Assembly: GCF_901000735.1 (NCBI RefSeq)
Contig: NC_081542.1
Location: forward strand, 16,283,577-16,347,576
DNA from: Corylus avellana
Taxonomy: Eukaryota > Streptophyta > Magnoliopsida > Fagales > Betulaceae
DNA: 64,000 nucleotides
Direction: 5' to 3'
Made by a program: the position numbers and the translations under genes. The notes beneath the pieces are model-generated. The model saw only the letters and a program-made list of their open reading frames with translations, ran no database searches and was not told where the DNA came from. Shown one piece after another: positions 23,900-36,171 of the stretch. Numbering within the stretch: position 1 is the stretch's first letter; each line of letters starts with the position of its first letter.

Positions 23900-24298
23900 A
23901 TGGAGGAGGGCATAGACATACCGCCGGCGGAGGAGATGATGAACGACAAACTGGATTTTCCGGGTGGAGACGAAGATGGGGAAGGCCCGCGTAACCCAAG
24001 GCCGATGCGGCTGAAAATCTCTGTTCAAAGCAATGCCGTAGATGGAGACGACCGAGAATGTCAAGGCTCTTTCTCTCATTGCTTTCACCCTAAAAGAGAA
24101 CAAAAAGGAAAACACTGCGAAGATGAAGAAGAGCAGCAAACTTACGATGAAGAAGAAGAAGAAGGGTATTATGATGATGAAGAAGAAGAAGATCCGGGCT
24201 CTAGTGTGACTGTACGACCCAGACTCGTGACCCTAACCGACCCAGAAGTCCTCGATTGCTACATTTGCTTCGAACCCTTTTCCAGTCCAGTCTTCCAT
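23900..24298 (+). pseudogene. SINA-like E3 ubiquitin ligase, 5' exon (disrupted gene)
   Basis: SINA/SIAH-type proteins are RING E3 ubiquitin ligases. The reading frame starts MEEGIDIPPAEEMMNDKLDF, passes an acidic stretch (EEEEEGYYDDEEEED), and ends with the first half of a RING finger, LTDPEVLDCYICFEPFSSPV, followed by a possible weak donor (CAT|GTCGCT). In intact family members an intron here leads to the rest of the RING and the SIAH zinc finger. I could not find that middle part in the next 4 kb; only the C-terminal substrate-binding region reappears at 28,466. Initiation is placed at the first ATG, six bases after an in-frame GTG. The exon itself has no stop and could still be transcribed. 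Confidence 0.68.
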
Positions 24299-26183
24299 GT
24301 CGCTCCGCTTCGCTTCTTTAGCTTCTCTCTCTGATTTTCTTTGTCAACTTAATCATGACGTTTTTATGCTGGTTATGTGATGGAAATCATGGGTTTATTG
24401 TGTTTTGGTTTGGTATCCGTGTGAATGATCGAAAATGTGATTTGGTTTCTTGAATTTGGTATCTGAGGTTCGAGGATCGTTGTGATCGAATAGTACTGTG
24501 CGAAGCTTGAGAATTCCATTTGGTTTCTTGGATTTGAATTTTGGGGTTTTGGTGTTCATTGTAGTTATCTTGTTCCAAGGCTGGAATGTCGCCCCCCAGA
24601 AGCACCCCACAGAAAACAGAATGACTGAACCAAAAAAAATAAAAAATAAAAAATAAAAAAAAATAAAATTAAGAAGAAGAAATCCTAATGATTGAGGAGG
24701 TAGAACATTTTTTTCTAAGAAATCCACTCTTGATGTGAGACAGCGATGATGCAACCAACCTTCAACGAGATGATGCGTAATGGCGAAGATGCATCTCGGT
24801 GACGAAGTTAACGGCGATGGCAGTTCGGCGATGAGGGGTCCAGGAGAAGTGACTCAAGTGAGAACGAGATGTGCGGTGAGGTGGGTTTTGCGCCGTTTGA
24901 GAGCAAAGTATAAAACTGGAGAAAGCAGCTAACGATAGATGCTAAAGTTTAAAGATAAGAACATAAGATGCAAGAATGAACGGCAAGGATGAAATGCTTA
25001 GATCTAGCAATGAATTGGCCTTTTGGAAATATGTGATCATGTGAAGCTTTTGGGAAGATGCGATCATGTGAGCATCAAACTGGCCTTTTGTTGACAGAAA
25101 CCATTTAGTTACTTTTTTTTTTTTTGGTGAGTTCGTTTACTTATTTAGTATGCACTGATTGCTATTAGACTAATTGAGTAATATATTAGTATTGTTTTTA
25201 TTGATCTGCAAGGACCACCCATTTAATATACTATTAGTAATTTAGTATATAGTATATACTTACCAACAAAAAAAAATGCTATAAGTTAATAGTTATTATT
25301 ATTAAATTGGAATAATGATTCCATTATTTAAAAATGATACCCTCCACAAAAATGGATAATTATGCCAGTTGTTTTCATGTGCATATGGACCATACGGACC
25401 AGATCAGGTCAGAATTCCACCATTCCACATCAACAGCCTGCATTAAATGATAAGACAACATTTAACATTAACTATTATTAACTTAGTAGTATTTTTAAAA
25501 AATTACTATAATGGGAACGGTTTATATTAATTAATGACATTAAAGTATTTTTTTTTTAAAAAAAATAATATTAAGTTAATAGTTAATAGTAGCACCATTA
25601 AAAAATAATATATGTATACTTGAAAAAATTCAATATATTAAAAACAAAAAAACTAATATTAATATGTTTGTATGTATTGTAATTAGTTTATTTATTTATT
25701 TAAATGGGACATTTTTTTATTTATTTAAATATTATCTAAATAGTAATTGTTTTAATTTTGAACACTATCTAAATTATATATGTATAATTTGTTATCATAT
25801 AATCATATGATTTAATAATCAATTGATCATGTAGTATAATCATATAAATTATAGTGATAATCCATTAATACTTAAATATTATGAAATTTAAACCATAAAT
25901 CTTTAACTACGCTTACTAAGTTACTTAACTAGTAATTATATGTTCTTATGGCTAAATATTAGACCATATGATAATGTGACTAAATTCGAATGATATAAAA
26001 TATAAATTATAATATTTAATTTGTGATTGTAACAAACATTTTTTTTTATTATTATAAATATTGTAATCTACTAATATTCATTCATCAAAAAATAGATATC
26101 GAGAGCATAACATTCTAAACATAACAATAGCATATATCTCTAAATAAATACATTGTTGATTCTAATATTAATCACTTAATTTG

Positions 26184-26231
<48 letters not shown>

Positions 26232-26331
26232 NNNNNNNNNNNNNNNNNNNNNNNNNNNNNNNNNNNNNNNNNNNNNNNNNNNNNNNNNNNNNNNNNNNNN
26301 NNNNNNNNNNNNNNNNNNNNNNNNNNNNNNN
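26232..26331. other. Assembly gap (100 N)
   Basis: Exactly 100 N following an (AT)n tract; the size is probably a placeholder. Confidence 0.95.
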
Positions 26332-26895
26332 TTTACACTAGGTCATACTTAATTGATATGTAATTAGAATGATAATACATATCAATGATATCATCGTATC
26401 ATTGTTTTTTATTTTGTTTTTGTTTTTTGAAAATAGCTAATTCTTTAGTAATACTAAGTTAGTATATATTAACTAACAAGTATGTATAATATATATATAT
26501 ATATTAAGTAACATATGATTTGTTTTTGTCAAAATAACCTATAGTAAATTATACTAAGTTAGAAATTTAATATATTAACTTAGTTAATATGTTAGTTTAT
26601 TAACTAACTAGTTAGTAAGTCTCTGCCTTTAGGTACTTAATTATTGTATTAGTATGAGTTTGTATGCTATGACTTATGTCATGCATGTACAATTCTCATA
26701 ATCTTTAGATAATGTGATCTAACACTTAACTTAATAGTAATACTAAGTTAGTATGTATTAACTAACAAGTATGTATATTATATATTCATATATATAATAC
26801 TCATACAAATATTAAGTAACATATAATTTTTTCGTTTGCCAAAATAACCTATAGTTAATTATACTAAGTTAGTAATTTAATATACATTAACTTAG

Positions 26896-27927
26896 TTTTT
26901 TTTTTTTAATTGATTAGGGAAAAGGGTTACAATGGAGGATCTTTCACATTCCTGATCCGAAAGGAAGAGAGAATGGGCAATCCTAAAACTAAAAATGAGG
27001 TGGGCTCCCCAACAACAAACCCAAAACAAACAATAACAGTGCAGAAATAATTACAAAGCGTAGAAAATGAGTTAAACAAGTGACCCAATCCTCTTAAGGG
27101 GCCGCGCAAAGAGGTAACAGAAGCAAAAAGGGCCCAGATTAAGGTGAACCTATCTGAACCCCCGCTAGGAAACAACATCAACCACTGGAAAGAGGCTGAA
27201 GTCGAATATGCACTGTCAAAATCCGTAGCAGGGACTGATGAAGAGAGAGGTACCAACACCAAACTAGTTACAAAAGCCTCCACATTTAGATCTGACCTAG
27301 AAAAAACAGGGAGACAATAACCCAAAACAACAAACAACAGAAATACAAAAGGAATTACAAAAACACAAAAAAAAAACAATCGGAGAGCAGCAGCCATGGC
27401 CGGAAAACAGAAGATGATACACACTGACCGGCACGTGGGACACACACGCTGGTAAGTGTGGACCACGCTCCGGCGCGTGGTGATCGGAGCGAAGAGTGGC
27501 AGACGGCGGATGAATGGTGGGATGCCGGAGGCCAAAGTGGAGAGGCACGTGGTGGTAAAAGCCTGGTAGAAAATTGTAGATCTAATTTTGAAAAAACGAG
27601 ATCTAAAACCTTCAACAGACCTGGTGAAGAAACGGTCGGTGCGGCGCCATGGAGAGCTGACGATGGCGTAGCGACGGCTGCTGAGAGCTGGAAAGGGAGG
27701 ATGCCGGCGCATCTGGACAAAACGGAAACAACAAAAAAACACTACAAAAAACAACAACGGGAAAGAGAACAGAGGAAGAAAAAAAGAAAGAGGGGAGGAG
27801 GAAAGGAAAAGAACCAATCCTCCTCCCCTAAAAGCCCTCACAAGGAGGTGGAAAAGGTTTTCTAGAGAGAAGTAGAGCCTCTCTAGAAAAAACCGGACGT
27901 TTTTGTTGATACGGGTCTATTTGATAT
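26896..27927 (-). mobile_element. Poly(A)-tailed non-LTR retroposon
   Basis: On the minus strand it starts near TTTTCTAGAGAGGCTCTAC and ends in an A-tract (plus-strand T-run at 26,896-26,907). It is flanked by direct repeats ATTAACTTAG at 26,886-26,895 and 27,928-27,937. It is clearly more GC-rich than its surroundings. No reverse transcriptase is visible, so it is a truncated or non-autonomous LINE-type copy, or a retroposed transcript. Confidence 0.65.
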
Positions 27928-28465
27928 ATTAACTTAGTTAATATGTCAGTTTATTAACTAACTAATTACTAGTTAGTATGTTAATACTAATATATAACAC
28001 ACACATGTATAATCAAAAAAGTAATATACATAGAAGTATTGAGTAATATGTACTTAATTATATTTACTTAATATATATTAATTAACTAGATAATATGTTC
28101 ATTTATGATCTTACTAGTTAGTATGTCAACTAATACATACACATAAATATTAAATAATTCATATAACAAATATTATTTAATTACTTACATATTTCAATAT
28201 ATATAACTATTTTTTTGTAATATATATATAAATGAGTTAACGAGTCGTGCTAACGAGCCGGTTCAAGTCTTAAATGAGTCAAGCTCACGAGTCCCTGTCG
28301 AGTTTGATCGAGCAAGCCGGGTATGTATCACTAACTAATCGAACAGGTTTCAACAATAACGAGCGGGCTTGTATAATGTCAAACTCGAGTTCGGGTCGAG
28401 CTTAACTGAGCGGGTATCAAGCGAGCTGTCGAGTTGTATGAGCTTGCTTACACGCCTACTTAAAT

Positions 28466-28798
28466 GTTAAAGGTCAATTTGTTGTTCTTCAAGAACAGAA
28501 TGACGATGCTCTTTTTGTCCTCAACAATAGAGTTGAACTTATTGGGAATTTAGTGACAGTTTGTTGCATAGGGCACTGCTCATCAACCAGAGGGTTTCCC
28601 TTCACTCTTGAGGCCAAAATCCATGGAAGTTCTGTCCGACTGCAATCTTTCACAAAGAACAGTCAAAATTGGTTGGAAGAGCCTCCTTCAACAGGGTTCC
28701 TTCTAATTCCCTCTGGTTTTTATGGTTCATGTGACCAGATCAAGTTAGAGGTCTGCATCGAGCGCAATGCTGCATGTCAAAGAACATATTTTGTTTAA
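28466..28798 (+). pseudogene. SINA-like E3 ligase, C-terminal fragment
   Basis: An open frame reading VKGQFVVLQEQNDDALFVLN, then NRVELIGNLVTVCCIGHCSS and VRLQSFTKNSQNWLEEPPST, ending FLLIPSGFYGSCDQIKLEVCI plus a short tail and TAA. This matches the C-terminal substrate-binding half of plant SINA-like proteins. It lies in the same orientation as the RING exon at 23,900. Immediately upstream is repeat DNA, not the zinc-finger segment, and no splice acceptor or ATG fits well. It is most likely the severed 3' end of the same gene; a second partial copy is possible. Confidence 0.7.
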
Positions 28799-29505
28799 AG
28801 TTTGCTGATGTTATTACTTATTAACATATGTTTTTGTTTTGGAAATTGACTCAAGTTGTAGGGATTATTGTTGATATAATTTATAAATTATTCCTTTAGA
28901 ATATAAGTTCCCATATCTATTTGGTTTGAGAGCTCAGAATATGGTGTAAAACCTCATTTTACAGCCTTCAATAGAAATTTGATACATCAGGTAAAAACAT
29001 CAAATACAATAGAGATAAAAACATCGTATTTTTAATTCAAATTAATTTCACAGACTTTTCTATTCATTCTAATCTAACGCCCATCACCTACCCCCGAGCT
29101 CCCCACACCAAAGTCTCAAAAACTAACCAAGGTGGTGGCTCTGATGGTTTTGTTGGTGGTTTTGTCAATTGAATATTTTTTCAAGAAAATAAAAATTATT
29201 TGGTGTGAATGATTAAATTATTTTTTACTTCCTAAAATGAGAAATCAAAGAGAGCTTTTGAAGAAGAGAAATGCTATTATTTTTAATTTTTTAATCTTCA
29301 TCGATCTATCTTCTTGTAAAAGTGTTATATAGATGTAATAAAAACAGATGAACAGAAGATGAAGAATAGCTTCACTAACTATTTTTCACGTGGGCTGCAA
29401 TTGGACGTGATTTTAGCATTATTTTTTAAGATTGATTAATGGTGTTACCACTCCTATATATATGCGAAGTATTCAGTTTAAAAATCAGTTTGGTTTTTAT
29501 CAAAA

Positions 29506-30464
29506 CTAGCTTAGAACCCGCCCTATGGGCGGAATTATTCATTATAATTTGATTTTAAAACTTAAAACACATCTCCATCGTATTTTTTATTATAGGTCAA
29601 AAAAATTGTGTAAAAAAATCTATCATGCCTATTTTTTATTGTCAAAACAATATATTGTTAAACATAGTGACACAATTACACATAAGTTTACATGAATATA
29701 TAAATCACATAAAAATATACTATCATAAGAATCCTATATAATTTTAGTTTTAATCCATATAAATTAAAATATATTAAAAAAATTCAATATGTGTAATTTA
29801 AAATCAGCTGGAATGAGTTAAAACATACAACCCTTAAATCATAAGACCCATAAAACATATTAAAATATTTATTCTCACAGGATTAGTTTTATTTCTTTCA
29901 TCAAAGAAATAGATAAAAAATCGTAGGAGAAATATTGGAAATTTGAATGAAAAATAATATATAAATTAGAACAAAAAATAAGGAAACAATAACCCTAAAC
30001 CCTATAACAATATATTGAGAATGGTAGCAAAACTGAGAGTAACCCTAAACCCAATAGGTTTTTGTGTAATACCTATTATATTTCAATATAAATAAAATTC
30101 ATAAAATTCTAGACATTTAAAAAATAATACAAAGCAAAATAACAAATCCTTTTTTTTTTATTTTTTTTTATGGATACAAGAATAACAAAATCTTTCACTA
30201 AATATTTAATGCAATCAAATAAATCATTTCAATCTTTCCTTAATCTAAAAAATTAATTAAAACAACCTAAATTTGTTCCCATATGTGTAGTTAAAAATGA
30301 AAAGTATAAAAAATAAAATAAAATAAAATAAAAAAGCAAACATGAATTTTGATTATCAAAGTATTAATATAAAATTAGCATAAAATTTTAATATTTTTGG
30401 TGTAATACCTATTATATTTAATACAAATAAAATTGATAATTCTGAACATTCAAAAAAGCAAATG

Positions 30465-30521
<57 letters not shown>

Positions 30522-31356
30522 ATAAAAAAATTTCAAAATTTTAATATTTTTGGTGTAATACCTATTATATTTAATACAAATAAAATTGATAATTCTGAAC
30601 ATTCAAAAAAGCAAATGAAAAAAAAAAAAAACCTGAATAAAAAAATTTCACAAAACAAAACGGAAACATATTCATCTCTACCTAATCTCTAATGTAAAAT
30701 GGTGTTTGGTACAAAAAAAATTCTCAAGAAACAAACTAAAGATCATCAATTCACAATTGCTAAAGATTTATACATAAAAGCACAAAGATACATTTATCTC
30801 GAATGTCTCATACCTTAAATCATAATTCGAAGTCACATAAATTTCCATGAAACTGATCAAATAAACTTTGTGCAACCTTCAACTTCTATAGGAAAGAGTT
30901 TTGAAACGTTGTTGTCGTAGAAGGAGAGTGAGAGAGATTGATGTGATTTATGGTGAGAGAGATAAATGTAAGTTAATAAAACGAAAGGTTAAAAAAAATT
31001 AATTAAGGAAAAAATGTGTTTTAATAAAGGGAGAGATACAATCTCTACCTAATCTCTAATTTAAAATGGTGTTTGGTACAAAAAAAACTCTCAAGAAAAA
31101 TGAAAAACCATTTCAATATTTGCACAGTTCAATTATTAAAAATTATGAGTAAAAAAATTTAAAATTTAAACAAAATATTGTTGGTGTGAAAAAAAAAAAA
31201 TAGGTTATAATTTCATTTATATATATATTATTTGTTTCCTTATTTGATTCATACATTAATAATACTTAATTTATTAAATAATTTATGTATGAGGTTCATA
31301 TATTAAAAATATGGACACGTGTCGCAATTCTAAACACTCTCTACGTCAAAACTCGG

Positions 31357-31394
<38 letters not shown>

Positions 31395-31396
31395 TA
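29506..31396 (-). mobile_element. Non-autonomous Helitron-like element
   Basis: On the minus strand the 3' end reads CCGCCCATAGGGCGG, a 6-bp GC stem with a 3-base loop, then GTTCTAAGCTAG followed by T. This is the hairpin plus CTRR end expected of Helitrons. The opposite end begins TCTAATCATATATA and leads into AAAAGCCGAG and ACACGTGTC. No Rep/helicase gene. The 5' limit is less certain than the 3' limit because of the AT tract. Confidence 0.5.
30382..30640. repeat. 153-bp tandem repeat with poly(A) tract
   Basis: The segment starting AAAATTTTAATATTTTTGG at 30,382 recurs at 30,535 with near identity. The first unit contains an A-run of about 50 bases where the second has about 13. Likely replication slippage within the Helitron-like element. 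Confidence 0.75.
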
Positions 31397-31563
31397 GACT
31401 TGATTCTTTATTAATGCTTTGACCCCTCTTAGTAAAAAAGTATGGTTCTATTCCTCATGTGTAAATTGGGTGTTTTTCACCCTTTAATAGGAAGCAGGTA
31501 CCTCAACTTAATTGAAACACTAAAAAATAATATAACTCTTCATACCAAATAATTTATCTTCTC

Positions 31564-31755
31564 TTAACAAAATACCTCATAAGCAGAATATTCACGGACA
31601 AAACGACCAGAGCCACCATCTTGGTTGGTTTTGAAGACTTTGGTTTTGGAGGCTCGGAGGTAGGTAGAAGGTTCGGTGATAGGTGGTTGGCATTGAATTA
31701 AAATGAACAAAAAAATCCATAAAATTGATTTGGAATAAAGAAATAGTATTTTCAT
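31564..31755 (-). CDS. Candidate short secreted peptide or first exon
   Basis: Unrecognised 63-codon frame starting MKILFLYSKSILWIFLFILI, a typical signal-peptide core, followed by a polar part (RASKTKVFKTNQDGGSGRFV) and a stop soon after EYSAYEV. A GAG|GTATTT donor-like site precedes the stop, so it might instead be the first exon of a longer gene. No known peptide-hormone motif recognised. Composition alone is weak evidence in AT-rich DNA. Confidence 0.25.
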   Translation of the reverse strand: MKILFLYSKSILWIFLFILIQCQPPITEPSTYLRASKTKVFKTNQDGGSGRFVREYSAYEVFC

Positions 31756-32049
31756 CTTTATTGTATTTTTACATGATACGTCAAATTTTAATTGAACGCT
31801 CAACGCATCTAAATAAAATGGACTCTCTAATAATTTTTATATTAAAAAAAAAAAAAAAAAAAAAACTGAGGGAATTTCCCATCTTTAGGGAACAAGAGGA
31901 TTTTATAACTGAGCAATCATAAATAAATTGGATTTTAGTACAGTTGTAAGATCAGGTACAACCATCGACAGATGGGAAATGAATTACAAACACCACATTG
32001 GATGTCTTAAAAATTAAAATTCAAAAATTTAAAAAAGAAAAAAACAAGT

Positions 32050-32859
32050 TTAGACTTTGTCTTCATCCCCGTCGTTAGAGTGATCATCAGGCTTCTTCCT
32101 TCTGCACAGCAAAAGAATAGCAACCCACATAATCCCCTTCACAACTCTAACCATCCCAATGGTTACAGTCAGATAATACAACCACCACCCAACAAAATCA
32201 ACCACCCCAACACCCATCAACACCTCTCTCTTAAACTCCGGCAAAACCACCAGAAACTCAACCTCTTCCCTCAACTTCCACCACCACAAACCACAAAAGC
32301 TGGCAGCCATGGCCGCCCTCTCTGCCCACCTTTCCTCCCTAGCGACCCCGAAAACGGTGTCGTCCACCACCGGCTTCACCACCACTCTACTCCAATGCAG
32401 CGTCGTTTCATGCAACCCCAGAAAAAAAACTCCCTTACTCAGCAAGCCTATCTCCTCCATACCAACACTCCCGGCGGCTTCAACTCCGGCGGCGATGGTT
32501 CCCTCGATCCCCAGACCAACGCAGATTTGTAATGTACATACAAATATCCATGCCGCGTACAAACGGCTGGCCGGCGACTCGGTTAGAAATGTAAGCTTAC
32601 CTGTCAAGCCGTGGGTGAGAGTTGCTATGCTGACAATGGAAACGAGCAAGCAGAGAAGAGAGGGGTTGATATAGAGGAAGAAAGATAAGAGAAAAGAAGA
32701 AAGTGGCGGTGAAGGAAAAGTGTCAGAGGTGAGGAGATGGTGAAAAATATAGAATCTGGAGAGGAGGAGAAAGGAGAGTGGGAGCAAGAGGCTGAGGAGG
32801 GTGATTGTCAGGATTTGGAAGGGTTCTCTTAGAGAGACAGATGAATGCAGCAAAACCAT
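32050..32859 (-). CDS. Uncharacterised plant multi-pass membrane protein
   Basis: A 269-codon single-exon frame. Several hydrophobic segments are visible: LTITLLSLLLPLSFLLLSRF, FLLSFFLYINPSLLCLLVSI, YAAWIFVCTLQICVGLGIEG, and a C-terminal YYLTVTIGMVRVVKGIMWVA, followed by a charged tail (RRKKPDDHSNDGDEDKV). Between them is a soluble, Glu/Arg-containing loop (VFGVAREERWAERAAMAASF). Its GC content and codon use stand out from the AT-rich flanks, and the antisense frames are shadows. I do not recognise a named family. It is probably a real gene of the plant-specific hypothetical transmembrane type, with unknown location and function. Confidence 0.72.
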   Translation of the reverse strand: MVLLHSSVSLREPFQILTITLLSLLLPLSFLLLSRFYIFHHLLTSDTFPSPPLSSFLLSFFLYINPSLLCLLVSIVSIATLTHGLTGKLTFLTESPASRLYAAWIFVCTLQICVGLGIEGTIAAGVEAAGSVGMEEIGLLSKGVFFLGLHETTLHWSRVVVKPVVDDTVFGVAREERWAERAAMAASFCGLWWWKLREEVEFLVVLPEFKREVLMGVGVVDFVGWWLYYLTVTIGMVRVVKGIMWVAILLLCRRKKPDDHSNDGDEDKV

Positions 32860-33321
32860 ATTTTTCCCTTAAGCGATATTTCGAGCAAAAAAATCCTTTT
32901 TGCTTCCAAGAATGGATCATGTTACATTGAGGTCTATATATGTTACTATATAAGTATAGTTTATTTTTCTATATATTTATATATATAAGTATAGTTTATA
33001 GAAATGGATTATAGGTGGTTGCCACGTATGCCCTCTAAGTTGACTTTATAGAAGACATGGTCTTATATATTCCTTGTCTTAAAGAAATGGATACATTTGC
33101 AATCGAGTTTAAGGTCGACAAGTAAGCCTAAGGATAATTCAAATGAGAATGATTTAATAATTCTTTTTGTCTTTTTTGTTAAATTAAAAAATTTTGATGT
33201 TTTCATATGGGGACTTTAGAGTTAGTAGATAAAATAGCTAATCAAAAGTAAAAAATGTTATCATCTTATTCTCAAAACTAATGCATTTTGTATTTTACTA
33301 ATGTTATGTTTTTTTTTTTTC

Positions 33322-33459
33322 GCTCATTTCATATCGGCTACTAACACAATGTGTTTTAAGTGGCTTTTTATGTCAACCACTTATTAAAAAAATAAAAAAC
33401 TACTTAAAACATGTCATGTCAACTAGTATAAAATGAGTGTGAATAGTAATTTAACTCTT
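33322..33459. mobile_element. MITE family Y copy
   Basis: Ends GCTCATTTCATATCGGCTAC and AAAATGAGTGTGAATAGTAA; interior AATGTGTTTTAAGTGG paired with CTACTTAAAACATG. Same family as 84-240 and 48,126-48,301. Confidence 0.5.
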
Positions 33460-36171
33460 TGCATTTTGGAAAAACATTGTGCATCAATACATAAGTATTT
33501 CGAAAAATTACAATTTACCCCTCCCCCCTCCTCCCCAACCCCAAAAGTTTACATCATTTTTCAATTCAAACACCAAAGTTTCAATTTTTGCAATCTACCC
33601 CCTCAAAGTTTCAATTTTTTGCAATTTGACCAATTGTATCTAAAACTTTCCATATTGCCCCTAATTTTTTATTTTATATAAAAAAAAAAAAATTTTAAAA
33701 TCGCGGTGGCCGTAGCCACCCCTTTGGCCATCTGGCCATTTTTTGCACACCTTTTATATATATATAATAAAAATTAGAGACAATATGAAAATTTTGGGAT
33801 AATATTGGTCGGAAAAAAAAAAAAAAAAAAAAATTGAAACTTTGTGGGGGTGGATTGCAAAAATTGAAAATTTGGTGTTCAAATTGAAAAACGTTGTCAA
33901 CTTTAAGGGTGTAAACTGTAATTTTCCCTAAGTATTTTATACTTTTCTCTTTCCCACATTCTCTTCCTTTATTCATTTCTCTCTCTTTCATCCAAGAGCA
34001 AGTACATGCTTGAGAATGAAATAAAAGAAAAATAATTATATGATATAGGAAAAGAAGAGAAAATTAGATGTAGCATACATTTGAAAAGTCATTAGTTGGA
34101 ATTTTTTTTTTTTTTTAAGTTACTTTAGGTTAGTTATCTTAAGATCATTCTTTTAAGAATTATAATTAGATATACACCTTAAATATGTGCTTCAACTAGG
34201 GAGGAGATTGAATTCACTTATTAATCGACATACATATGATCATGAACGGAATCAAAAAATTTCATCTGGACGTCGAAGCTTGAATGAAGGACCATGCTTG
34301 ATTTTACTAAGGATCAAACCTAATTTCAAAACCTAAAGAGTTCCATCCCTGCATCCAATCATTTTCGGTTTGCAAAGATCCTCAAGCATATCTCAAACCC
34401 TATAGTATAGTATAAAAGTTTTATATATACCAATCTCGATATATAGACATAGAATTCATGATACCAAAGACCCTTAAAAGTTGAACAGCTTTAAACCAAT
34501 ATAGCAAATAATAATAATAATAATTAAAAAATACTAATAATAATAACATAGAATTTCCTTATATCATATCTTAGTGTTGCTCAGCTCTTGTATATAACTT
34601 GCTTTCCACTAACCCTAGGATGATCAGCAGAATCTTCTAATCCACGTAAGAGTGCAAGTTGTTAGGTGGGGGCTGAATATGGCAGCCGTGGGTCGCAGTC
34701 ACCCAAGCCACTTGGTTTGACCTAGAAGATGCCATCTCATATAATTGAATGCCCTTTCAATTCTATAAATATATATAACTAGTGCTGCTCATCAAATGAA
34801 AACAACCCAATGGAATGTCGGCAAGGCAAAGGTTGCGCTATATATTTAGCAATTATATATAGGTTAATTTGGATAAATATCATTCGAAAGAGCAACTCAC
34901 TTATCTAGTACTTATCTTCAATTTATACAATCCATTAACCATTCGAGACATATTACACGCCATTCTCTCAATTATTATCCAACGGTCTTTTTTGCAAATT
35001 CATCAAGGAATTAATGAAATTCGTTGAGAGATATTACACATCCATCTCTTACTCATTTAGTGTCCATCTCTTTTACAAATCTACCATTAAATCTATAGAA
35101 CTCGCATGTAGGTCTTACAGATTCAATGATAAATTTGCGCATATTTTTGTATGGAGATGGACAAGAGATAGACAAAATGTGAAAAATAAACATTTCTCAT
35201 AAACTAAATCCAACTATAATGTAGTTAAGTTTTAAAATACAATTTATAATTAACTATTATGGCGGGGCATTACAACACTCGTGTTACAATCCCAACAGAT
35301 CAAATTCTAACTAATTCATCATTATCAATTCAGATAATATAATAAATTTTCCTTTAATTAGTAAAGTCTAACACTTAAAATATTTGATTGAAATAAGAAT
35401 TAAATGATTGAGGCAAGCTTTAATTCAAGACTTTTGGTTCTAATACGTTATCAACCCTTCCCTTCGCCAAGTTGAACATATTACTTATGTTTTGGCATAT
35501 ATCTCTTTCTCATTACTGTTATTTAGATTTTTTTTTTTTTTCATTTTTTTTGATGGATAACTATTTTTTACATCTGAAATTATTATATATAATGATTTTT
35601 CCTGGCCGATTAATTCACTTATAAATCTTATATTTGGAATTTAATTTCTTGTTCTCTTTTACTGGGGCAAGTTGTATAATGCTGAGTCCTACCAAATCTG
35701 CTTGACTTTTCAAAACTATATTTTAATTTATCCATGATCTCAAAATATTCCAAAACCATATCCCCTGATCATAGACTTTCTAAATTCATTTAGTTTGCCA
35801 TTATATAACCTACCCTGATTAATCCGTCATTCTTTTAGCTCGTTGATGTTGAGGGCTTTCTTGAGCATGAATCCAAAGAACATTAAAAAGCAGGGTCAAT
35901 AAATTATCCAAAATATCCGGAGAATAAATAATAGTGAAATGTTAGGAGCCAATAAGTTCTTTATATTTGGCCTATATTATCTTACAAATTCAATAGATCA
36001 GTCATTAGATTTATGGGGTCCATCGGCCATTAACTTATGTAGGGTCCACCATTAATTGAATTTTTGTGTTAGCTTATATCATTCAGCTGTGCATTTTCGG
36101 TCCATATTTTTTGCAAATTTACTGTGGTAAAATGTATTTTTAGAATGATTTTTTTATTTTTTATTTTTTTT

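Larger units (their letters stand above)
24299..28465. other. Insert-like DNA splitting the SINA-like gene
   Basis: No intact gene. Very AT-rich with an (AT)n tract next to a 100-N gap (26,232-26,331), a poly(A)-tailed retroposon (26,896-27,927), and at about 28,225-28,450 a repeat rich in GAGC/GCTCG words (GAGTTTGATCGAGCAAGCCG). The 304-codon minus frame at 27,841-26,927 is Phe/Ser/Leu-rich and not protein-like. Confidence 0.6.
28799..32049. other. AT-rich spacer with Helitron and simple repeats
   Basis: Holds a Helitron-like element (29,506-31,396) with a 153-bp tandem repeat and long A-tract inside it, and one short candidate secreted-peptide frame (31,564-31,755). No other gene seen. Confidence 0.55.

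Noticed and set aside
26927..27841. 304-codon minus-strand frame
   Set aside because: Phe/Ser/Leu-rich low-complexity product, no domain, lying wholly inside a poly(A)-tailed retroposon; the open frame is explained by composition.
35014..35202. 62-codon frame present in both repeated blocks
   Set aside because: Duplicated only because the block is duplicated; no domain, no coding bias, no splice context.
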